Of a DNA stretch of 6,098 bases, positions 1 through 5,288 are shown one piece after another (the first letter of the stretch is position 1; every line of letters starts with the position of its first letter). The DNA comes from Arenimonas sp. Lineage in GTDB: Bacteria > Pseudomonadota > Gammaproteobacteria > Xanthomonadales > Xanthomonadaceae. Under the pieces are notes generated by a model. The model saw only the letters and a list, made by a program, of their open reading frames with translations, ran no database searches and was not told the DNA's origin. Location of the stretch: contig DNNT01000001.1 in the NCBI GenBank assembly GCA_003497545.1, positions 312 to 6,409 on the forward strand, given 5' to 3'. The position numbers and the translations under genes were made by a program.

Positions 1-351
1 CCCGGACCCACCACGCGCCTGGCCGGCTGCCGCCGCTTCCTGGTGGCCGACCTGGCCGGGGACGGCGCACGCCGGATGCGCTGGGTGGAGCTTTCCGAAG
101 AAGACGCCGTCAGCTGCCAGGCACCGCTGCCGGCGGCGCTGGCCGACGTCGACTTCATCGTGGCGTCGGCGATCGGCCGGCGCCTGGCCCGGCACCTCGC
201 CGCCCAGGGCGTGCAGGTGGCCGTGGCCGGCGCAGGCGAACCCGCGGCGCTGATGGCCGACATCCTTGCGGGCAGGCTCCCCGCGCTCGACCCCGAACGG
301 CTGGACGACGGCTGCTGCCGCGCCCGCCATCGCACCCGAAGGAGGCAATGA
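1..351 (+). CDS. NifX/NifB-like (FeMo-cofactor-type domain) protein, 5' end outside window
   Basis: The frame is open from base 1 to the TGA at 349-351, giving 116 visible residues. The true start lies upstream; the GTG at 43 is internal to the conserved part. The visible pattern fits the dinitrogenase iron-molybdenum cofactor domain family (Nitro_FeMo-Co, as in NifX and the NifB C-terminus): a CRRFLVADL strand, a WVEL strand, then ALADVDFIVASAIGRRLARHL (a hydrophobic strand, a glycine turn and a helix) and a GVQVAVAG strand followed by the AALMADILAGRLP helix. Family members are small alpha/beta proteins, some of which carry metal clusters. No nitrogenase genes are visible, so a role in nitrogen fixation should not be assumed. 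The tail is Cys/Arg-rich (DDGCCRARHRTRRRQ) without a His-rich metal motif. The stop lies just before cydX, so it is probably in the cytochrome bd operon. The role is unknown; accessory metal or redox handling is only a guess. Confidence 0.7.
   Translation, partial: PGPTTRLAGCRRFLVADLAGDGARRMRWVELSEEDAVSCQAPLPAALADVDFIVASAIGRRLARHLAAQGVQVAVAGAGEPAALMADILAGRLPALDPERLDDGCCRARHRTRRRQ
339..345 (+). promoter_or_regulatory. Shine-Dalgarno of cydX, deciding its start
   Basis: AAGGAGG ends at 345. The ATG at 348 is only 2 bases away, too close for initiation, while the ATG at 354 is 8 bases away. The second ATG also gives the family's conserved MWYF N-terminus, so 354 is the preferred start. Confidence 0.75.
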
Positions 352-353
352 CG

Positions 354-479
354 ATGTGGTACTTCACCTGGATGCTGGGCGTGGGCTTCGCCGTGCTGCT
401 GGCGATCCTCAACGCCATGTGGGGCGAAAACGAGGCCGCGCGCCAGGCGGGCCGCGACAAGCCGGACGAGGCGGAATGA
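354..479 (+). CDS. cydX: cytochrome bd oxidase small subunit CydX
   Basis: A 41-residue protein beginning MWYFTWMLGVGF and continuing LLAILNAMWGENE, the hallmark of CydX (YbgT family; the E. coli protein is 37 residues and starts MWYFAWILG). One transmembrane helix spans about residues 4-23, followed by a short charged cytoplasmic tail rich in Glu, Arg and Lys. CydX binds CydA in the inner membrane and stabilises the heme-containing quinol:O2 oxidoreductase CydAB. The gene sits 2 bases after the stop of the NifX-like gene and overlaps the next gene by ATGA (476-479), so it is translationally coupled on both sides. An upstream in-frame ATG at 348 would add Met-Thr but is too near the Shine-Dalgarno. 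The presence of cydX implies that cydA and cydB lie upstream of the window. Confidence 0.92.
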   Translation: MWYFTWMLGVGFAVLLAILNAMWGENEAARQAGRDKPDEAE

Positions 480-757
480 ACGCCATGGCGGAACGCGGCG
501 ACACGCGCATCCACTGGCCTTCACTGCTCGCGGCGATGCTGCTCATGCTCGGCGGCACGGCCGCGCCGCTGCTGTTCGCCGACGCCAGCGGCGCGGCCGA
601 CCACACGCTGGCCATGCTGGTGTTCTGGGGCATGAGTGCCGGCTTCGTGCGCGGCGTGGGCTTCATCCCGCGGCATGCCGTGTTCCGCTGGCTGTTCTCG
701 GGCTGGGCGGTGCTGGCGGCGATCGGCCTGACCGTGCTGCACGTGGGGTTGCGATGA
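476..757 (+). CDS. ybgE: cyd operon membrane protein, YbgE family
   Basis: 93 residues with three predicted membrane segments, about residues 15-36, 44-63 and 69-91. The central stretch WGMSAGFVRGVGFIPR closely parallels WAVCAGVIHGVGFRP of E. coli YbgE (97 residues), with the conserved Gly-Val-Gly-Phe and a following Pro. YbgE is encoded directly after cydX in many proteobacterial cyd operons; its molecular role in cytochrome bd assembly or function is not established. The start at 476 overlaps the cydX stop as ATGA, with a GAGG at 468-471. An alternative ATG at 485 (MAERGD) has slightly better spacing and cannot be excluded; it would shorten the protein by three residues. The stop overlaps the start of the next gene at 754-757. 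Confidence 0.85.
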   Translation: MNAMAERGDTRIHWPSLLAAMLLMLGGTAAPLLFADASGAADHTLAMLVFWGMSAGFVRGVGFIPRHAVFRWLFSGWAVLAAIGLTVLHVGLR

Positions 758-1764
758 AACGCCGCCTGCTCGCCGGCCTGCTTGCGGCCGCCGGCGGCTG
801 CAGCGTCGCCGCGGCCATGCCGGCCGACGACGCCGATCTCGCCGCGGCCCAGGTCCAGGCCGAAGCGGCCGCCGCCGATTTCTCCGGACGGCTGCGGCAA
901 ACCCTTGGCGCCGCCATGGCCGAAGGCGGCCCGGTGGCCGGCGTGCGCACGTGTCGCGACGAGGCGCCCCGCATCGCCGCCGACGTCGCCGCCGCGCATG
1001 GCGTCCGGATCGGACGGGTGGGCGTTCGCGTCCGCAACCCGGCCAACGCCCCGGGCGGCTGGACCGCAACCGTGCTCGAAGACTTCACCCGCCGCGCCGC
1101 CGCGGGCGAAGCGCCCGCCACCCTGCTGCATCGCGGGCTCGACACCGGCTCGGACACCCTCCGCGTGGCGCGCGGCATCGCCACCGAACCGGCCTGCCTG
1201 GGCTGCCATGGGCCGGCCGTACCCGACGTCGTGGCTGACGCCGTACGCGCGCTCTATCCGCAGGACCGCGCCACCGGCTTCGAAGCGGGCAGCCTGCGCG
1301 GCCTGCTCTGGGTCGAGGTGCCGGTGCCGCGCGGCGTCGCCCGCGCCGGCGATGGCCGCGCCGCCGTGACCCTGACGCCACGCCAGTCCGACGCACTGCG
1401 CCGGGAGATGCGCGGTCAGCTCGAGCGCATGGAGTCCGCGCTTGCGGCCCTGGGCACGGGCGATTGGCCGGCGCTGGCCGCCGCGGCCGCCACCCCGCCC
1501 GATGTGGTGGCGCCCGGCGAAGGCGCTGATTTCAGGCGCCGCCTGCCGCCGCGCTGGTTCGCGCTGGTGCGGCCGATGAACGAAGCCTTCGCGGCGGCGG
1601 CCTCCGAGGCCGGCGAAGGCCGCCGGGCCGACGTGGCCGGCCGCCACCTCGCCGACGCCATGGCGCAATGCAACAGCTGCCACGCCGCCTTCCGGGTGCG
1701 CGAAGACACGCCGGCCAGGCTGGCCGCCGACGACGTGCGCGAGCTCTTCCCGACCGCACCCTGA
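754..1764 (+). CDS. secreted diheme c-type cytochrome, Tll0287-like (DUF3365) plus cytochrome c'-like C-terminus
   Basis: 336 residues. The N-terminus (MKRRLLAGLLAAAGGC...AAA) is a signal peptide, probably cut near residues 19-21; Cys16 lies in only a poor lipobox. Residues about 35-195 match the Tll0287-like/DUF3365 domain: a cysteine before an AP motif (Cys67, TCRDEAP), the RNPANAP block at 94-100, the heme c site CLGCH at 148-152, YPQD at 168-171, and ATGFEAGSLRGLLWVEVPVP. As I recall, in cyanobacterial Tll0287 the cysteine equivalent to Cys67 is the second axial heme ligand; transferring this here is inference. Residues about 208-320 look like a helical cytochrome c'/c556-type domain with a C-terminal CNSCHAAFR (heme site 306-310). 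The product should be periplasmic and diheme. The ATGA overlap with ybgE places it as the last gene of the cyd operon. Its electron partner is unknown; redox or gas sensing is possible. Confidence 0.85.
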   Translation: MKRRLLAGLLAAAGGCSVAAAMPADDADLAAAQVQAEAAAADFSGRLRQTLGAAMAEGGPVAGVRTCRDEAPRIAADVAAAHGVRIGRVGVRVRNPANAPGGWTATVLEDFTRRAAAGEAPATLLHRGLDTGSDTLRVARGIATEPACLGCHGPAVPDVVADAVRALYPQDRATGFEAGSLRGLLWVEVPVPRGVARAGDGRAAVTLTPRQSDALRREMRGQLERMESALAALGTGDWPALAAAAATPPDVVAPGEGADFRRRLPPRWFALVRPMNEAFAAAASEAGEGRRADVAGRHLADAMAQCNSCHAAFRVREDTPARLAADDVRELFPTAP

Positions 1765-1766
1765 CG

Positions 1767-1792
1767 CCGCCCGGGCTCAGTGGCCCAGGCGG
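1767..1792. terminator. hairpin between convergent operons, possible bidirectional terminator
   Basis: CCGCC (1767-1771) pairs with GGCGG (1788-1792) and GGGC (1773-1776) with GCCC (1783-1786), with one C/A mismatch and a six-base loop. It begins 2 bases after the diheme cytochrome stop and its loop contains the stop of the ZIP remnant on the other strand. No T-run follows on either side, so intrinsic termination is uncertain. Confidence 0.35.
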
Positions 1793-1941
1793 AAGAAGGC
1801 GATGGTGGCGATGCCCAGGCCCAGCAGGGAAACCTGCCAGGCCGTTTCGCCCCGCGCCGACTTGCGGTGCAGGTGCGGGATGAGGTCGGCCGTGGCCACG
1901 TACAGGAAACTCGCCGCGGACAGCGCGGGTGAGCTCAGCGC
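1777..1941 (-). pseudogene. C-terminal remnant of a ZIP-family metal transporter
   Basis: On the minus strand an open frame runs from just after a TGA at 1942-1944 to the TGA at 1777-1779. It encodes about 54 residues, including SFLYVATADLIPHLHRK and VSLLGLGIATIAFF. This is the characteristic end of ZIP transporters: the penultimate helix with its (F/Y)-(L/V)-(Y/F)-V-A-x-x-(D/E)-L-I-P signature followed by the last helix. It has no plausible start codon or ribosome binding site. The ZIP-like reading begins only about 12 bases beyond the dps stop and overlaps the last codons of dps in another frame. The upstream six helices, including the metal-binding ones, are absent. It is not a copy of the end of the intact ZIP gene upstream, because residues differ at most positions, so it represents a second ZIP lineage cut by a deletion or replacement that put dps in front of it. 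Confidence 0.75.
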
Positions 1942-2444
1942 TCAAGCATGCTGCGCAGCATCCAGGCGGTCTTCTCGTGCACGGCCAGGCGCTGGGTGGC
2001 GATGTCGGCGGTCGGCTGGTCGTCGGCCTTGTCGGCCAGCGGCAGCAGCGCCCGCGCGGTGCGCGCCGTGGCTTCCTGCGCGCGCACCAGGTGGCGCAGC
2101 ATGTCGTCGGCCGAGGGCACGCCCTCCACTTCGCCGAAGGTCGCCAGGCCCGCGAACTGCCGGTAGGTGCCCGGCGCCGGGAAGCCCAGCGCGCGGATGC
2201 GCTCGGCGATGTCGTCGAGCGCGTTCCACTGCTCGGTGTACTGGCCCATGAACATCATGTGCAGGCCGTTGAACTGCGGGCCGGTGACGTTCCAGTGGAA
2301 GTTGTGCGTCATCAGGTAGAGCGTGTAGCTGTCGGCGAGCAGCACCGACAGGCCGTGCGCCAGCGCCTTGCGGTCCTTCTCGCCGATGCCGATGTCGATC
2401 GCCGGGCCCTTGGCCTTCTTCGCGGGTTTGTCCTGCTTTGCCAT
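1935..2444 (-). CDS. dps: Dps-family ferritin-like DNA-protection protein
   Basis: 169 residues, the usual Dps length. Dps forms dodecamers that oxidise Fe(II) with H2O2 and store ferric iron, often binding DNA in stressed or stationary cells. The lysine-rich N-terminus (MAKQDKPAKKAKGP) resembles the DNA-binding tail of E. coli Dps. The core signature runs from THNFHWNVTGPQFNGLH into ALDDIAERIRALG. Ferroxidase-site equivalents are His50, His62, Asp77 and Glu81. The fifth canonical ligand, an acidic residue four positions after the second His (Asp67 in E. coli), is Met66 here. The C-terminal ADIATQRLAVHEKTAWMLRSML is a typical Dps fifth helix. An AAGGAGA lies 6 bases before the ATG. The gene follows the intact ZIP gene by 28 bases on the same strand, so co-transcription is likely. 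Iron capacity may be altered by Met66, but DNA protection may remain. Confidence 0.92.
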   Translation of the reverse strand: MAKQDKPAKKAKGPAIDIGIGEKDRKALAHGLSVLLADSYTLYLMTHNFHWNVTGPQFNGLHMMFMGQYTEQWNALDDIAERIRALGFPAPGTYRQFAGLATFGEVEGVPSADDMLRHLVRAQEATARTARALLPLADKADDQPTADIATQRLAVHEKTAWMLRSMLER

Positions 2445-2472
2445 GTCGGTTCTCCTTGGTGGCGGGCCGCGG

Positions 2473-3399
2473 TCAGCCCAGGCTGGTGTCGAGGAACATC
2501 ATCAGTGCGAATCCGGCCATCAGCCCGAGCGTGGCGGGCGTCTGGTGGCCGTTGCGGTGCGTTTCGGGAATGAATTCGTGGGAAACGACGAAGACCATCG
2601 CCCCCGCGGCGAGCGCCAGCCCGATCGGATAGGCCAGGGCGAAACCACTCGACAGGCCTACGCCGAGCAACGCGCCCACGGGCTCCATCAGGCCGCTGGC
2701 GACGGCAACGGCCACCGAACGCCCGGCCGGGAAACCCGCCGTGCGCATGGCCAGCGCCACGGCCAGGCCTTCCGGGATGTCCTGCAGGGAAATCGCCGTG
2801 GCCACCGGCAGGCCCACCGACAGGTCGCCCTGCGAGAAAGCAACGCCGATGGCCATGCCCTCGGGCAGGTTGTGCAGCGCGATCGCGAACACGAACAGCC
2901 AGATCCGGCCGCAATAGGCGTGGCCGGGGCCGCAGGGGCCGGTCTTGTCGTGCTCGTGCGGGGTGAAGGCGTCCAGGCCCAGCATCAGCATCACGCCCAG
3001 CGCGATGCCCAGCACCACCACCAGCCCGGCGCCCGGGCCCTCGCCGAGCAGAGCCGAGGCGGATTCCAAGCTGGGCAAAAGAAGGGAAAAGGCCGAGGCG
3101 GCGAGCATCATGCCGGCCGCGAAACCCAGCAGGCTGTCTTCGATGGCCTGCGGCAGGCCACGCATCGCCAAGGCCGGCAAGGCGCCGATGGCCGTGGCGG
3201 CGAACCCCGCGGTGCCACCCCACAGCGCCATCGACACGCCGGCGCCGCCGCCCGTCTCCAGCAGGTTGGCCAGGCTCTGCAGCAGCAGCCACAGCGACAC
3301 CGTCGCCGCGACCAGCAGGCCGGCCGCGGCCCAGGCGTGTTCGCGCGCGTGCCGGAGCACGATCGTCTTCCACGCGATGCCGGGCACATGCACCTGCAA
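2473..3399 (-). CDS. BbZIP-like ZIP family zinc/divalent metal transporter
   Basis: 308 residues from a TTG start at 3399, which has AAGGAGG 6 bases upstream. The length matches the structurally characterised Bordetella bronchiseptica BbZIP (309 residues, recalled). An ATG at 3435 would add 12 residues but lacks a ribosome site. Eight hydrophobic helices are visible with a long loop (FTPHEHDKTG, about 145-154) before helix 4. The binuclear metal site appears complete: Met98, His176, Asn177 and Glu180 in HNLPEGMAIG, Gln206, Asp207 and Glu210 in QDIPEGLAVALAM, and Glu239 in GLMEP. These sit one position before the remembered BbZIP residues (99, 177, 178, 181, 207, 208, 211, 240). The C-terminus (SHEFIPETHRNGH, then LMAGFALMMFLDTSLG) is also nearly the same. 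The family moves Zn(II) and other divalent metals into the cytoplasm; which metal is used here is unknown. Its position before dps suggests coupling of metal supply and sequestration. Confidence 0.9.
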   Translation of the reverse strand: MQVHVPGIAWKTIVLRHAREHAWAAAGLLVAATVSLWLLLQSLANLLETGGGAGVSMALWGGTAGFAATAIGALPALAMRGLPQAIEDSLLGFAAGMMLAASAFSLLLPSLESASALLGEGPGAGLVVVLGIALGVMLMLGLDAFTPHEHDKTGPCGPGHAYCGRIWLFVFAIALHNLPEGMAIGVAFSQGDLSVGLPVATAISLQDIPEGLAVALAMRTAGFPAGRSVAVAVASGLMEPVGALLGVGLSSGFALAYPIGLALAAGAMVFVVSHEFIPETHRNGHQTPATLGLMAGFALMMFLDTSLG

Positions 3400-3405
3400 G
3401 CGGAG

Positions 3406-3412
3406 CCTCCTT
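3406..3412 (-). promoter_or_regulatory. Shine-Dalgarno deciding the TTG start of the ZIP gene
   Basis: Minus-strand AAGGAGG lies 6 bases before TTG at 3399. The in-frame GTG two codons later is 12 bases away, and the ATG at 3435 is upstream of this site, so TTG is the best start. Confidence 0.7.
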
Positions 3413-3430
3413 GGGGCGACCGTGGCCGGG

Positions 3431-3436
3431 ATCATA
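3431..3436 (-). promoter_or_regulatory. possible -10 element for the ZIP-dps pair
   Basis: Minus-strand TATGAT, five of six matches to TATAAT, lies 18 bases upstream of the ribosome site. No good -35 is present at 16-18 bases, so the assignment is weak. If it is real, the mRNA would start inside or just after the alternative ATG at 3435, which again favours the TTG start. Confidence 0.25.
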
Positions 3437-3466
3437 CCCAGCCCCGTATGCGTCGCACTATCACAG

Positions 3467-3502
3467 CGGGCCCGCGGCAGGGTTCGCCTGTCCGCGGGCC
3501 CG
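3467..3502 (-). terminator. strong GC hairpin after the peroxiredoxin gene
   Basis: A perfect 11-base inverted repeat (CGGGCCCGCGG at 3467-3477 and CCGCGGGCCCG at 3492-3502), extended inside by CAGG/CCTG (3478-3481 with 3487-3490) after one unpaired base. It starts about 15 bases beyond the peroxiredoxin stop, as expected for a transcription terminator or 3'-end stabiliser. It has no U-tract, so termination efficiency is uncertain; a GC-rich genome may not need one. It separates the dioxygenase-peroxiredoxin pair from the ZIP-dps pair. Confidence 0.55.
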
Positions 3503-3516
3503 GGTTGGTTCCTCGA

Positions 3517-4242
3517 TCAGCCGAGCGACTTCATCGAGAAGTACCAGTCGGTCGTCTCCAGGCCTTCCTTCAGGCGCGCGTCGACTTCCTTGACGGTCTT
3601 GGGCGCACCGGCCAGCACCTTGTCACCCGGCTGCCAGCCTTCCGGCGTGGCGACGCCGTTGGCGAGGCTGGTCTGCAGGCCGCGCACCAGGCGCAGGATC
3701 TCGGCCACGGAACGGCCGTTGGTCATCGGGTAGTACACCATCGCGCGCAGGATGCCCTGCGGGTCGACGATGAAGGTGGCGCGCACCGCCGACGTGTCGG
3801 ACGCACCCGGGTGGATCATGCCGTAGGCACGGGCCACGTTCATCGACAGGTCCTCGATGATCGGGAACGGGATCTCGACGCCGAACTTCTCCTTGATGTT
3901 GCCCACCCAGGCCAGGTGCGAGTAGATCGAGTCGATCGACAGGCCCAGCAGCTCGCAGTTGGCGTCGGCGAAATCACCCGCGGCCCTGGCGAAGGCGGTG
4001 AACTCGGTGGTGCAGACCGGGGTGAAGTCGGCCGGGTGCGAGAACAGCACCAGCCACTTGCCGCGGTAGTCCTCGAGCGAACGGTCGCCGTGGGTGGTCT
4101 TGGCCTTGAAGGCGGGCGCCGGCTCGTTGATGCGCGGCAGGCCATAGGCCGGCTGCGGCGCGGCGAACACGGCTTCGACGGTGGCGTTGGGGGCGGCGGC
4201 CTTGTCGGCGACCGGAAGGACGTTGGAATCGGTGCAGCTCAT
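3517..4242 (-). CDS. 1-Cys peroxiredoxin, Prx6 subfamily
   Basis: 241 residues, cytosolic, with no signal peptide. The active site HPADFTPVCTTEF carries the PxxxTxxC motif as Pro70, Thr74 and peroxidatic Cys77; the conserved Arg is Arg154 in VRATFIVDP. The long C-terminal part (YYPMTNGR, then TPEGWQPGDKVLAGAPKTVKEV) is typical of Prx6-type enzymes. The only other cysteines are Cys3 and Cys96, neither at a recognised resolving position, so it should work by a 1-Cys mechanism with an external thiol, reducing H2O2, organic peroxides or possibly peroxynitrite. A 35-residue N-terminal extension precedes the usual domain start near LPRINEPAPAF. AAAGGAG lies 7 bases before the ATG, supporting this start. 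The gene is 28 bases downstream of the metallo-beta-lactamase-fold gene on the same strand and probably shares its mRNA. It is not the usual AhpC partner of AhpF; no ahpF is visible. Confidence 0.9.
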   Translation of the reverse strand: MSCTDSNVLPVADKAAAPNATVEAVFAAPQPAYGLPRINEPAPAFKAKTTHGDRSLEDYRGKWLVLFSHPADFTPVCTTEFTAFARAAGDFADANCELLGLSIDSIYSHLAWVGNIKEKFGVEIPFPIIEDLSMNVARAYGMIHPGASDTSAVRATFIVDPQGILRAMVYYPMTNGRSVAEILRLVRGLQTSLANGVATPEGWQPGDKVLAGAPKTVKEVDARLKEGLETTDWYFSMKSLG

Positions 4243-4270
4243 GGTGTTTCTCCTTTGGGGGTGCGTGGGT

Positions 4271-5182
4271 TCAGAGCGAATCGAGCGGAACCTTCAGGTA
4301 ACGGGTGCCGTTGTCCTCAGGTTCCGGGAGGGCGCCGGCTTTCATGTTCACTTGCAGGGACGGGATGATCAGGCGGGGCATGGCCAGGGTGGCGTCGCGG
4401 GCCTGGCGCAGCGCCACGAAGCTGTCCTCGTCCATGCCGTCGCGGACGTGGATGTTGCGGGCGCGCTGTTCGGCCACCGTGCTTTCCCAGCGGATCTCGC
4501 GACCGCCGGTGCCGTAGTCGTGGCACATGAACAGGCGGGTGGCCGCGGGCAGCGCCAGCACGCGTCGCATCGAGCGGTACAGCACGCGGGCGTCGCCGCC
4601 GGGGAAATCGGCGCGGGCCGAGCCGGAGTCGGGCATGAACAGGGTGTCGCCGACGAAGGCCGCGTCGCCGATGACGTGGGTCATGCAGGCCGGCGTGTGG
4701 CCCGGCGTATGCAGCGCCACCGCCTGCAGGCCACCGATGGCGTAGGTGTCGCCGTCGGCGAACAGGCGGTCGAACTGGCTGCCGTCGCGGCGGAAGCGCG
4801 TGCCTTCGTTGAAGACCTTGCCGAAGGTCTCCTGCACCACGGTGATGTTCTCGCCGATGCCGATGCGGCCGCCGAGCTCTTCCTTCAGGTAGGGCGCGGC
4901 CGAGAGGTGGTCGGCGTGCACGTGCGTTTCCACCAGCCACTCGACCCGCAGGCCGTGCCCGCGCACGTGGCGGATGATGGCGTCGGCCGATGCGTAGTCG
5001 ATGTGGCCGGAGGCGTAGTCGAAGTCCAGCACCGGGTCGATGATGGCGCAGGCGTCGCTGCCCGGGTCCTTCACGACGTAGCTGATGGTGTTGGTGGCCG
5101 GGTCGAAGAAGGGGGTCACGTCCGGCGCCGGGCCGGCGGGCAGGGTCTTGGGCAGGGGCAGGTGGCTCTGGGTCGTTTCCAT
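4271..5182 (-). CDS. metallo-beta-lactamase-fold enzyme, persulfide dioxygenase-like (ETHE1/Blh group)
   Basis: 303 residues. The metal motif THVHADH gives His87, His89, Asp91 and His92; His162 follows in HTPGHTPAC, Asp179 in FVGDTLF and His221 in MCHDY. The blocks MPDSGSARADFPGGDA and LYRSMRRVLALP are characteristic of the glutathione-persulfide dioxygenase side of the fold (human ETHE1, bacterial PDO, Xylella Blh) rather than of glyoxalase II or true beta-lactamases. Such enzymes bind one iron through two His and one Asp and oxidise glutathione persulfide to sulfite and glutathione. No rhodanese or DUF442 domain is fused. There is no export signal, so it is cytosolic. The ATG at 5182 has AAGGAG 7 bases upstream; longer open frames reading in from beyond 5182 cross the promoter and the opposite gene and are rejected. 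It is the first gene of the minus-strand group, divergent from the OxyR-like gene, which probably controls it. Substrate assignment is by motif only. Confidence 0.87.
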   Translation of the reverse strand: METTQSHLPLPKTLPAGPAPDVTPFFDPATNTISYVVKDPGSDACAIIDPVLDFDYASGHIDYASADAIIRHVRGHGLRVEWLVETHVHADHLSAAPYLKEELGGRIGIGENITVVQETFGKVFNEGTRFRRDGSQFDRLFADGDTYAIGGLQAVALHTPGHTPACMTHVIGDAAFVGDTLFMPDSGSARADFPGGDARVLYRSMRRVLALPAATRLFMCHDYGTGGREIRWESTVAEQRARNIHVRDGMDEDSFVALRQARDATLAMPRLIIPSLQVNMKAGALPEPEDNGTRYLKVPLDSL

Positions 5183-5288
5183 GGGGCTACTCCTTGGGGA
5201 GCGCGTTTCGTTGGAAGCGAATCTAGGCGCTTGATCTATCCAATGGAAATGAATAGTTTTGAATCCTGTATCCTGAAAAAGCGAACAC
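5183..5288. promoter_or_regulatory. divergent promoter/operator region with AT-rich dyad
   Basis: The 106 bases between the divergent dioxygenase-like and OxyR-like genes. Bases about 5231-5285 are strikingly AT-rich against the GC-rich surroundings. An interrupted dyad lies at 5236-5256: CTAT, 13 bases, ATAG, with further symmetric pairs inside (7 of 10 positions pair). LysR-type regulators usually bind such dyads upstream of divergent genes. It is not the textbook OxyR arrangement of ATAG-N7-CTAT repeats. Candidate -10 elements are only fair: TATCCT at 5269-5274 on the plus strand and TAGATT at 5220-5225 on the minus strand. No -35 is convincing. Confidence 0.55.

Noticed and set aside
1..351. 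Nitrogen fixation locus
   Set aside because: Only a NifX/NifB-like domain is present; the neighbours are cytochrome bd genes and no nitrogenase gene is visible.
409..1683. Long minus-strand open frame opposite cydX, ybgE and the diheme cytochrome gene
   Set aside because: It is low-complexity, Arg/Ala/Gly/His-rich, has no recognisable domain and lies opposite well-supported genes; it is an expected by-product of high GC.
1777..3399. The ZIP remnant and the intact ZIP gene as a recent tandem duplication
   Set aside because: The two C-termini share the family pattern but differ at most residues, so they are paralogues of separate origin and not a recent copy.
2368..4368. 666-codon plus-strand open frame opposite dps, the ZIP gene and the peroxiredoxin
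   Set aside because: The product is Gln/His/Arg-rich without motifs, and the opposite strand encodes three conserved proteins with ribosome sites.
5236..5275. Canonical OxyR binding site (ATAG-N7-CTAT repeats)
   Set aside because: Checked by eye. ATAG at 5253 is followed by TCCT rather than CTAT at the required spacing, and CTAT at 5236 has no ATAG seven bases upstream. Only a differently spaced dyad is present.
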